A stretch of DNA of 7,089 nt from an uncultured Nitrosomonadales bacterium (GTDB taxonomy: Bacteria > Pseudomonadota > Gammaproteobacteria > Burkholderiales > Gallionellaceae). Positions 1 to 3,833 of this stretch are shown here, one piece after another. A model generated the notes under the pieces. The model was given only the letters and a program-made list of their open reading frames with translations, searched no databases and was not told where the DNA came from. The first letter of the stretch is position 1; each line of letters opens with the position of its first letter. The translations under genes and the position numbers were made by a program. Location of the stretch: positions 1 through 7,089 of the forward strand of contig CAIZNF010000132.1 in NCBI GenBank assembly GCA_903934275.1. Reading direction: 5' to 3'.

Positions 1-303
1 CATAAGGTCTTCAAAGTCTTCTTTGATTTCGTGGCTAGGCAGTCTGTACCACGAATCATGGGGGTACATGTCACCCCCCTCTTCCACTACTGTATCGGGG
101 TCAATATTCAGCGCAAGGGCACACGCTTCGTGCCACTCTACCTCCAGCATATTTCCCCAGACCTCCCACTTAGGCGGCTTGAGGGTAATTGACGGAGGAT
201 TGTAGCGGGGGGCGTAGCCACCCCTCCCATTGGTAGGTGTAATTGCCCTTTCCAGACGGGATTGCCTACTTGCTTTCAATGCTTTTATTTCGTCTTCGGT
301 CAT
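1..303 (-). CDS. Hypothetical protein, N-terminal 101 residues (runs off left edge)
   Basis: An open frame starts at ATG 303 and continues without a stop to the window edge. The start is supported by GGAAGGGG at 310-317, six bases upstream. I do not recognise the family. Residues 1-45 are basic and rich in Gly, Pro and Tyr, so probably poorly ordered. Residues 46-72 (KWEVWGNMLEVEWHEACALALNIDPDTV region) have a Trp-rich pattern ending in ALNIDPD. It loosely recalls hypothetical proteins of phages and integrative elements that carry a 'W...A..L.L.IDPD' segment, but I cannot name a domain. The gene follows the HTH gene in the same direction, about 100 bases downstream and separated from it by a structured repeat. 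I see no integrase tail in front of it, so it may be the first gene of the element's older backbone rather than another toxin-antitoxin module. That the frame is real is fairly sure; its function is unknown. Confidence 0.75.
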   Translation of the reverse strand, partial: MTEDEIKALKASRQSRLERAITPTNGRGGYAPRYNPPSITLKPPKWEVWGNMLEVEWHEACALALNIDPDTVVEEGGDMYPHDSWYRLPSHEIKEDFEDLM

Positions 304-338
304 GTCGCACCCCTTCCGGTGTCAGCCTTCAATCAGGA

Positions 339-398
339 ACCCCCGTCAGGCCGGTGAAGGTGTCCGGCTCTTCGCTCCGTCGAGCTATGCGGGGGTAA
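339..398. repeat. Structured repeat, copy 1 (after HTH antitoxin gene)
   Basis: The first 31 bases (339-369) are identical to 1283-1313, and the last 13 (386-398, TATGCGGGGGTAA) are identical to 1341-1353. The middle differs in sequence and length. The ends are complementary: ACCCCCG at 339-345 pairs with CGGGGGT at 390-396. Inside lie GCCGG/CCGGC (350-354 with 364-368, 9-base loop) and GCTC/GAGC (374-377 with 382-385), so the copy can fold as a three-way junction. It begins a few bases past the HTH stop codon. The function is not known. It could be a REP-like element, a processing or termination structure, or a recombination site. Confidence 0.85.
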
Positions 399-402
399 TC
401 GG

Positions 403-855
403 TCAGGCAGCCATTCGCCATCCGTCATCGGTTTCCTGAAATACTTGCTTGGCTTCTTCTTCCAGTTCTTGCCGGTCTATATCGTTCCATTGGGCAATCA
501 TTTTTGCCACCTTGGTTTTGCCGTCAGCGTGTTCCAGATAAAGCAGGCGCAGCATTCTTTCGGCTGCCACTGTCGGGCGGCGTTTGCTTCGTTCCCACAG
601 GGAAATTGTCTGCTCGTCCACGCCCATGCAGTCGGCCAGCCGGTTTTGTGACATGCCCATTTCCATCCGAAGAAAACGGATTTCCGCGCCGGACAATCGC
701 TTGCGGTAATTTACCAATTGGTGCGCAATAGCGCGATGCAGCCCGTTTATGTCATCTATCTCCAGGCACTTGCCATGACCTTCGATTACCTCATAACGGT
801 AGCCATTTTTCAGCCAGATATTCCGCAGCCCGCAGTCATCATATTTTTTTAACAT
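403..855 (-). CDS. HTH-domain antitoxin/autorepressor paired with the DUF4258 protein
   Basis: A 150-residue protein. I chose ATG 855 over an in-frame TTG at 870 because GAGGGG (863-868) lies seven bases upstream of the ATG. Residues 1-50 (CGLRNIWLKNGY, then an acidic LEIDDINGLHRAI stretch) form an N-terminal region typical of regulators partnered with DUF4258 proteins. Residues 56-106 are a Cro/C1-type helix-turn-helix, with MSQNRLADCMGVDEQTISLWE as the turn and recognition helix. Arg/Lys residues (SKRRP) follow. The acidic C-terminus (EELEEEAKQVFQETDD region) may contact the toxin. The gene starts four bases past the stop of the DUF4258 gene, so the two are surely one operon in toxin-first order. 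By analogy with toxin-antitoxin systems it should neutralise its partner and repress the operon, perhaps through the palindrome at 1181-1193. That role is inferred. Confidence 0.85.
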   Translation of the reverse strand: MLKKYDDCGLRNIWLKNGYRYEVIEGHGKCLEIDDINGLHRAIAHQLVNYRKRLSGAEIRFLRMEMGMSQNRLADCMGVDEQTISLWERSKRRPTVAAERMLRLLYLEHADGKTKVAKMIAQWNDIDRQELEEEAKQVFQETDDGWRMAA

Positions 856-859
856 TTCT

Positions 860-1183
860 TTACCCCTCAAATACCGTTGCGATAATTACCCATTCGCCAT
901 TTTCTTGTAGTTTGAATACCGCACCCACCGTAACGCGCAGCCCCGCATGTTGCCAACTGATGTTGCAGCGCCAATCCCCATGTATGTCCTGATGAAGCGG
1001 TTCGCTGATGGTTCCATGCCCCAAGGTTTCCAATACCTGCCTGCGCCCAATCTTGCGCTGGCGCATTCGCAGTTCGGCGTGTGGTGAAAAGAACAAGCGC
1101 CGTTCGCCTTGGGCTGCCTCCTTGAGCCATTGCTTGGCCTGTCGCTCGCTTGGCTTGAATGGCTTAATGCTCTTCATTGGCAT
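860..1183 (-). CDS. DUF4258-family putative toxin
   Basis: A 107-residue basic protein. Residues 33-45 (SPHAELRMRQRKI) match the hallmark of the DUF4258 family, HA..RM.QR.I. The rest follows the fold expected of it: a helix (GRRQVLETL), a strand with W71, a glycine turn, and C-terminal strands (LRVTVGAVF, WVIIATVF). The family is widely predicted to be a RelE/MqsR-like toxin, but I know of no fixed activity for it, so ribonuclease action is only a possibility. The partner is the HTH gene directly downstream. Two in-frame ATG codons compete (1183 and 1177), neither with a Shine-Dalgarno. The promoter spacing would start the transcript at or beside 1178, which favours ATG 1177 on a nearly leaderless message (MKSIKPF...). 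The gene lies 34-40 bases behind an integrase-tail remnant. Confidence 0.85.
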   Translation of the reverse strand: MPMKSIKPFKPSERQAKQWLKEAAQGERRLFFSPHAELRMRQRKIGRRQVLETLGHGTISEPLHQDIHGDWRCNISWQHAGLRVTVGAVFKLQENGEWVIIATVFEG

Positions 1184-1193
1184 ACATTGTATG
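1181..1193. promoter_or_regulatory. Palindrome CATAC-ATT-GTATG, candidate operator
   Basis: Perfect 5-bp arms with a 3-bp centre. It overlaps the -10 box of the DUF4258/HTH promoter and the first ATG. This is where an autorepressing HTH antitoxin would bind to block RNA polymerase. The palindrome is seen; binding is inferred. Confidence 0.5.
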
Positions 1194-1214
1194 GGTGCGA
1201 AAGAGGGATTTCAA
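1186..1214 (-). promoter_or_regulatory. Sigma70-type promoter of the DUF4258/HTH operon
   Basis: On the minus strand, TTGAAA (1209-1214), a 17-base spacer and TACAAT (1186-1191), each one mismatch from consensus. The expected transcription start (about 1178-1179) falls at the second ATG, so the message should have almost no leader. The -35 box begins only three bases past the stop codon of an integrase-tail remnant. Confidence 0.75.
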
Positions 1215-1217
1215 GGG

Positions 1218-1250
1218 TTATTTTGCCACCACCCGCAAACCGGCTTGCAT
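1218..1250 (-). pseudogene. Integrase 3'-end remnant C
   Basis: In one frame this reads MQAGLRVVAK then TAA, against the intact integrase ending VQAGLRAVK then TAA. The DNA also agrees (CAAGC.GGTTT.CG.G.GGTG, then AAATAA). Upstream, similarity fades within a few codons, and the structured repeat begins about 30 bases away. It is short, so chance cannot be excluded for this copy alone. It gains weight because the same tail recurs before two other modules. Confidence 0.6.
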
Positions 1251-1282
1251 ATCAAGCGGCCAACCTTGCGCTTCACCCTGAC

Positions 1283-1353
1283 ACCCCCGTCAGGCCGGTG
1301 AAGGTGTCCGGCTTTTCCCCTTTGGTAATTAGTCGCAGGGTATGCGGGGGTAA
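1283..1353. repeat. Structured repeat, copy 2 (after higA)
   Basis: The second copy of the element at 339-398. ACCCCCG (1283-1289) pairs with CGGGGGT (1345-1351), and GCCGG (1294-1298) pairs with CCGGC (1308-1312). The 27-base middle (1314-1340) is unrelated in sequence to the 16-base middle of copy 1. It offers only a weak CCC/GGG arm. Like copy 1 it starts within about ten bases of an antitoxin stop codon. Confidence 0.85.
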
Positions 1354-1358
1354 ACTCG

Positions 1359-1664
1359 TTATGCCGCTATCAGTTGGGCACGTTGCACCTTTGGCGCGCC
1401 AGCTTTGCGCACTTGCCACAAGTCGTATGCTGCTTGCTCGGCAATCCATACATCAGCCCGTCCGCCGTTCTCTACCCCCAGCCAGCCCTCCAAACGTAAC
1501 GCCATTTCCGGCGATATAGCGGCGCGCTCGTTCAACACACGAGACAATGCGGCACGGGTTACACCTAGTTGCTTGGCTGCCTCGGTAACAGTCAGCCCCA
1601 GTGCTGGCAATACGTCTTCTCTCAATGTTCCGCCGGGGTGGGGGGGGTTGTGCATTCTGCTCAT
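1359..1664 (-). CDS. higA: HigA-type antitoxin, XRE/HTH family
   Basis: A 101-residue protein that opens with the HigA/VapI signature HPGGTLREDVLPALGLTVTE (residues 9-28). The helix-turn-helix follows at about residues 25-50 (TEAAKQLGVTRAALSRVLNE), then the ISPEMALRLEGWLG segment. It has the usual length for the family. Known HigA proteins bind and neutralise HigB and, through the HTH, repress the higBA promoter. ATG 1664 is preceded by AGGAG (1674-1678), which also overlaps the higB stop codon, so translation of the two is likely coupled. The pair is in toxin-first order, as is normal for higBA. A structured repeat begins just after the stop. The identification is secure; activity in this host is inferred. 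Confidence 0.95.
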   Translation of the reverse strand: MSRMHNPPHPGGTLREDVLPALGLTVTEAAKQLGVTRAALSRVLNERAAISPEMALRLEGWLGVENGGRADVWIAEQAAYDLWQVRKAGAPKVQRAQLIAA

Positions 1665-1676
1665 GGTTATTTTCTC

Positions 1677-1955
1677 CTAGTGGTAATCCTGATAATCGAC
1701 AAGCACAGCGTTTTCACCGTCAAAGGTGAATGTCATGCGCCAGTTACCGTTGACGCTCACCGAATAATGTCCGGCAAGATTCGCGGTCAGCGGGTGTAGA
1801 TTCCATCCCAGCACGTTCATATCGGCGGGGCTTTCGGCAAGGTCTAGCCGCAATAACTGCTTCCGCAGCTTTGGCGCATGGTGCGGCTGAATACCTGCCT
1901 TACTGCCGGTTTCAAAAAATGCTTCAAGCCCCTTATGCCGGAATGTCTTAATCAT
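1677..1955 (-). CDS. higB: HigB-type toxin, RelE-superfamily mRNA interferase
   Basis: A 92-residue protein, the normal HigB length, matching the family along its whole length. It has MIKTFRHKGLEAFFETGSKAG at the start, HAPKLRKQLLRLDLA in the helical part, DMNVLGWNLHPL in the centre, and the strongly conserved VSVNGNWRMTFTF and VLVDYQDYH at the end. Known HigB toxins cleave mRNA at the ribosome. The conserved Arg of NWRM, the central His and the C-terminal Tyr/His residues are all present, so nothing points to inactivation. No Shine-Dalgarno precedes ATG 1955. The -10 box places the transcription start on the A of this ATG, suggesting a leaderless message. HigA follows 12 bases downstream. 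Confidence 0.95.
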   Translation of the reverse strand: MIKTFRHKGLEAFFETGSKAGIQPHHAPKLRKQLLRLDLAESPADMNVLGWNLHPLTANLAGHYSVSVNGNWRMTFTFDGENAVLVDYQDYH

Positions 1956-1961
1956 GGCGTT

Positions 1962-1990
1962 AATGTATAGCGTGGCGTTTCGCTAGTCAA
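1962..1990 (-). promoter_or_regulatory. higBA promoter, leaderless arrangement
   Basis: On the minus strand, TTGACT (1985-1990), a 17-base spacer and TACATT (1962-1967). Six bases (AACGCC) separate the -10 box from the higB ATG, so the start codon sits at about +1. TGGCGTT is directly repeated at 1955-1961 and 1973-1979, 18 bases apart, flanking the -10 box. This repeat is a candidate HigA operator. Confidence 0.65.
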
Positions 1991-2006
1991 GTTGATTATT
2001 CAGAAT

Positions 2007-2020
2007 CGTGACGTGTCACG
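2007..2020. promoter_or_regulatory. CGTGACGTGTCACG palindrome, site 1
   Basis: A 6-bp inverted repeat with a 2-bp centre. It covers the stop codon of the RHH gene (2016-2018) and lies about 17 bases upstream of the higBA -35 box. Identical to the site at 2071-2084. From this position a bound protein could affect higBA transcription. Confidence 0.7.
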
Positions 2021-2285
2021 CTTTCATTTCCGCGTATGCGGCAATCAGCAATTTCTCGATAATCTCTTTTCGTGACGTGTCACGATTATGCGCCAGCATA
2101 CTCAAAGCTTGGCTTGCCTTCCCCGATAGCAGCACGGATAGATGCACGGGCGGGAAGCTCTCGAAGCATTGCAGTTTGCGTCCCGCGCGGCTCGCCTGTT
2201 GCCGCTCCGTAACTGTCATCGGGGCTTTGGCTGTCGCAGGTCTTCCGCGCTTCGGTATCTCTGTCGTTGTTTGCATATCACCCAT
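2016..2285 (-). CDS. Small ribbon-helix-helix DNA-binding protein
   Basis: An 89-residue basic protein of no family I can name. Residues 11-16 (PKRGRP) are AT-hook-like. Residues 17-40 are Arg/Lys/Gln-rich. Residues 47-87 fit a ribbon-helix-helix (MetJ/Arc) fold: a strand (VHLSVLLSG), helix A (KASQALSMLAHNRD), a turn, then helix B (SRKEIIEKLLIAAYAEM). The start is uncertain. ATG 2276 has GGTGAT directly before it, complementary to the 16S tail, while ATG 2285 has no obvious ribosome site. It most likely acts as a repressor or a solitary antitoxin. Three 14-bp palindromes lie before, inside and at the end of the gene, so autoregulation is the natural guess. It follows integrase-tail remnant B by 26 bases and precedes higBA, which has its own promoter. 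Confidence 0.75.
   Translation of the reverse strand: MGDMQTTTEIPKRGRPATAKAPMTVTERQQASRAGRKLQCFESFPPVHLSVLLSGKASQALSMLAHNRDTSRKEIIEKLLIAAYAEMKA
2071..2084. promoter_or_regulatory. CGTGACGTGTCACG palindrome, site 2 (inside the RHH gene)
   Basis: Identical to site 1, 64 bases away, but within the coding sequence, where it encodes RDTSR at the turn between the two RHH helices. Keeping an exact palindrome inside a codon-constrained stretch suggests either selection for binding or recent copying. Confidence 0.65.
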
Positions 2286-2292
2286 CCCATTA

Positions 2293-2306
2293 TGTGACGT
2301 GTCACG
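2293..2306. promoter_or_regulatory. CGTGACGTGTCACG palindrome, site 3 (upstream of the RHH gene)
   Basis: Differs from sites 1 and 2 only at the first base (T for C); the inner GTGAC-GT-GTCAC palindrome is perfect. It lies 8 bases before ATG 2285 and directly next to CATAAT (minus strand), a possible -10 box, the position expected of an autorepressor site. Confidence 0.65.
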
Positions 2307-2311
2307 ATAAT

Positions 2312-2347
2312 TTATGCCACCGCCCGCAATCCTGTTTTTACTGGCTC
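2312..2347 (-). pseudogene. Integrase 3'-end remnant B
   Basis: The frame reads EPVKTGLRAVA then TAA, against the intact integrase's VPVQAGLRAVK then TAA. The frame continues upstream through the brnA stop codon (SLIEPV...), with no similarity there. Only 11 residues remain, so the match is suggestive alone and convincing only beside remnants A and C. It lies immediately behind brnA and immediately before the RHH gene. Confidence 0.6.
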
Positions 2348-2349
2348 AA

Positions 2350-2631
2350 TCAGTGATGCTTCGCCCAATCCAGCAGCGCATCATTTATGCGGGTCTGCCA
2401 GCCGTTGCCCGTTGCCCGGAATTGCTCCAGTATTTGCGTATCAAGGCGCAGCGTTACCTGTTCTTTTGTGCCGCTTCCTAGTGGCCTTCCGCGCCCTCGT
2501 TTGAATTGGCTTAACTCCGCATCAGTCAGCGGTAAATTATCCGGGTCGGTCAGTGCGGCGGCGGTTATCTTCGCATCCTCTTCAGGCGTATTGAGCAGGA
2601 TTTTTCGGCCAGATTTAGTTGTTAGATACAT
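2350..2631 (-). CDS. brnA: BrnA antitoxin, ribbon-helix-helix
   Basis: A 93-residue protein. Residues 42-53 are basic (QFKRGRGRPLGS) and residues 58-90 carry the BrnA signature: VTLRLDTQILEQFRATGNGWQTRINDALLDW. In characterised BrnTA systems BrnA is a ribbon-helix-helix dimer that caps BrnT and represses the shared promoter. Residues 1-41 are polar and partly acidic, and should hold toxin contacts. ATG 2631 overlaps the end of brnT by 17 bases and has AAGGAG (2642-2647) ten bases upstream, so antitoxin translation is well primed. A fragment of a second brnA 3' end is found at 3083-3130. The gene ends straight into integrase-tail remnant B. Confidence 0.93.
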   Translation of the reverse strand: MYLTTKSGRKILLNTPEEDAKITAAALTDPDNLPLTDAELSQFKRGRGRPLGSGTKEQVTLRLDTQILEQFRATGNGWQTRINDALLDWAKHH

Positions 2632-2884
2632 AAAGTTTTTTCTCCTTGTTGTTGGCTTTGCGCAGGCTGATTATTCTGCGCACATCTTCACGGTCAACGT
2701 AAATCACGCAATACAACCGCTCACCGATTGCGCCCAATGCAACCATGCGGGCTTCGCCATAATCGCGGCGGGTGTCGTGCCATATTAATGCGTCATCCCA
2801 TTCCAGCTTTTCGGCTTCGGACAATGACACGCCATGCTTGCTTTTATTCAGTACGTCCTTGGCTTCGTTGAAAGTGATTTGCAA
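2615..2884 (-). CDS. brnT: BrnT toxin, RelE-like ribonuclease
   Basis: An 89-residue protein of normal BrnT length. Conserved features are present in order: ITFNEAK, N13 and KHG (16-18), the EAEKLEWDDALIW segment, DTRRDYGEAR (37-46), a central strand LYCVIYVDRED, and RRIISLRKANNKE (69-81), which carries the basic and acidic residues common to active members. The start is TTG 2884. It is the only start that gives the family's usual N-terminus, and there is no ATG upstream in frame. No Shine-Dalgarno is visible before it. A weak start codon without a ribosome site, next to a well-primed antitoxin, should keep toxin output low. Characterised BrnT proteins cleave RNA and stop growth; activity here is inferred. 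Confidence 0.93.
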   Translation of the reverse strand: MQITFNEAKDVLNKSKHGVSLSEAEKLEWDDALIWHDTRRDYGEARMVALGAIGERLYCVIYVDREDVRRIISLRKANNKEKKLYVSNN

Positions 2885-2893
2885 GGCGTTTAG

Positions 2894-2943
2894 TGTAGTT
2901 ACGTTTATTATAGCGGCAAGGGTTATTTGTAGTTACGTTTATT
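2894..2943 (-). promoter_or_regulatory. brnTA promoter with two 16-bp direct repeats
   Basis: TGTAGTTACGTTTATT occurs exactly at 2894-2909 and 2928-2943, start points 34 bases apart. A consensus -10, TATAAT on the minus strand, lies at 2907-2912 and overlaps the first copy. No good -35 is seen; the second copy occupies that place. The repeats are likely BrnA-binding sites (inferred). The second copy also covers the stop codon of integrase remnant A. Confidence 0.65.
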
Positions 2944-3049
2944 TGACAGCGCGCAAATCCGCTTGCACTGACACAACTTCAATCCCAGCCTGCTCCAATA
3001 TCCACGCTTCAATTTTGACGTGCCACATACGCAGCAGGTCGAGCAGCCG
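2939..3049 (-). pseudogene. Integrase 3'-end remnant A
   Basis: Thirty-six codons plus TAA align without gaps to the last 36 residues of the integrase at 3834-5174, with 30 identical by my count, including a shared run of 14 residues (WHVKIEAWILEQAG) and ending LRAVK. Many differences at the DNA level are synonymous third-base changes, so this is a diverged relative's tail rather than a fresh duplication. Similarity stops abruptly upstream, and no catalytic residue is left. It lies between a brnA fragment and the brnTA promoter. Confidence 0.92.
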
Positions 3050-3082
3050 TTCGTCCGCTAAAACTAGGCGGGCTTATCCTGG

Positions 3083-3130
3083 TCAATGATGCTTCATGTA
3101 GTCCAGCAGCATATAGTTTACGCTTTGCCG
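3083..3130 (-). pseudogene. Remnant of a second brnA 3' end
   Basis: The frame reads RQSVNYMLLDYMKHH then TGA, against WQTRINDALLDWAKHH then TGA at the end of the intact BrnA. One residue is missing near the start. The bases for LLD, KHH and stop agree except for third positions. The rest of the gene is gone; DUF2442 coding sequence ends at 3144. The frame is open further upstream but shows no more similarity. As with the intact brnA, it is followed directly by an integrase tail. Confidence 0.6.
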
Positions 3131-3143
3131 CATCATTGGGTTG

Positions 3144-3566
3144 TTAGGCTGACTTTCTTGGGCGACCGCCCTTACTGCCGTTGATGCGTGCCGCTGCCGA
3201 TTTTTCCACCGATGTTGATGCGCCGCCACGTCGTGCCAATTCTTGCATCCAGGATTTGCTACCAAAGATACCCACCACAAGCGAAGCAATGTTTAAATCT
3301 GCATCGAGCCTTTCCCAGTGCAAGCCAAAACCTTGTCCTAGCACCTGCACATCAGATAGTTCTTCGTTAGTAGCATTGGCGAGGCCTTGTCCCATATCCG
3401 CAGGGAAAATGAAGGTGCAGCCATTAGTGAGTTCTACAATAATTTGCCGACGCACCGCATCGTAGCGCGCAGCCTTGGCGCGTGGTTCATCCATCGCAGA
3501 AAGTCCCGCTTTTGTTGCCTGCTCAATCTGAATATCCAAATCGTGATTGCTAATCATATTTGCCAT
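3144..3566 (-). CDS. DUF2442 protein, putative antitoxin of the DUF4160 pair
   Basis: A 140-residue protein. Residues 34-105 are the DUF2442 core (RYDAVRRQIIVELTNG, FIFPADMGQGLANATNEELSDVQVLG, LHWERLDADLNIASLVVGIFG). Residues 106-140 are a basic Ala/Gly-rich tail ending GRPRKSA, which could bind DNA. ATG 3566 lies inside the end of the DUF4160 gene (17-base overlap) and has GGGAG (3574-3578) seven bases upstream. DUF4160 and DUF2442 genes are often neighbours and have been proposed as a toxin-antitoxin type pair. Gene order and the tail make this the antitoxin and repressor candidate. I know of no proven activity for the pair, so that role is inference. Confidence 0.85.
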   Translation of the reverse strand: MANMISNHDLDIQIEQATKAGLSAMDEPRAKAARYDAVRRQIIVELTNGCTFIFPADMGQGLANATNEELSDVQVLGQGFGLHWERLDADLNIASLVVGIFGSKSWMQELARRGGASTSVEKSAAARINGSKGGRPRKSA

Positions 3567-3801
3567 GAATTTTCTCCCACGCAGTTAATAATACATTCTG
3601 ATTTTCAGCCACTATTTCAAAAGCCTGTCGCACTTCCTGTTTGCTTAGGTGGTGAATCGTTATAAGGCGTGGCAACTCACCGCTATTGCCGATGCTGATT
3701 CTCATCTCTCCATCGCCCTTGAAAATGTGGACGTGCGGCGGGGTGTGGTCGTCAGGCCATATAATGATGCGATAGCCGTTGATATTGATAATTGTTGGCA
3801 T
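3550..3801 (-). CDS. DUF4160 protein, putative toxin
   Basis: An 83-residue protein matching DUF4160 from end to end: PTIININGYRIIIWPDDHTPPHVHIFKGDGEMRISI, with the diagnostic DH.PPHVHI motif at residues 18-26, then IHHLSKQEVRQAFEIVAENQNVLLTAWEKIHG. The His pair of PPHVHI and the C-terminal Trp are the most conserved points of the family. The biochemical activity is unknown to me. ATG 3801 has no Shine-Dalgarno; a consensus -10 box five bases upstream implies a leaderless mRNA. It is the module directly behind the intact integrase, whose stop codon is 32 bases upstream. The promoter region therefore overlaps the integrase end. Confidence 0.85.
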   Translation of the reverse strand: MPTIININGYRIIIWPDDHTPPHVHIFKGDGEMRISIGNSGELPRLITIHHLSKQEVRQAFEIVAENQNVLLTAWEKIHGKYD

Positions 3802-3806
3802 GTCTG

Positions 3807-3812
3807 ATTATA
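3807..3812 (-). promoter_or_regulatory. -10 box of the DUF4160/DUF2442 operon
   Basis: Perfect TATAAT on the minus strand, five bases before ATG 3801. No convincing -35 lies 16-18 bases upstream; that place is taken by the end of the integrase gene. ACCC and GGGT flank it as short inverted arms (ACCC-AAGCGGAA-GGGT), a possible operator. Confidence 0.55.
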
Positions 3813-3833
3813 CCCTTCCGCTTGGGTTTTGCA

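Noticed and set aside
339..1353. Structured repeats as true integron attC sites
   Set aside because: Paired ends and variable centres fit, but the core motifs RYYYAAC and GTTRRRY are missing, and the integrase is a phage type without an integron-specific insert.
1008..1519. Plus-strand frames across the DUF4258 and higA region
   Set aside because: They are antisense to recognised genes and run through promoters and the structured repeat, with no supporting start signals.
3131..3289. Upstream part of the minus-strand frame whose end resembles brnA
   Set aside because: It overlaps the DUF2442 gene in another frame and shows no family features; only the last 16 codons resemble BrnA.
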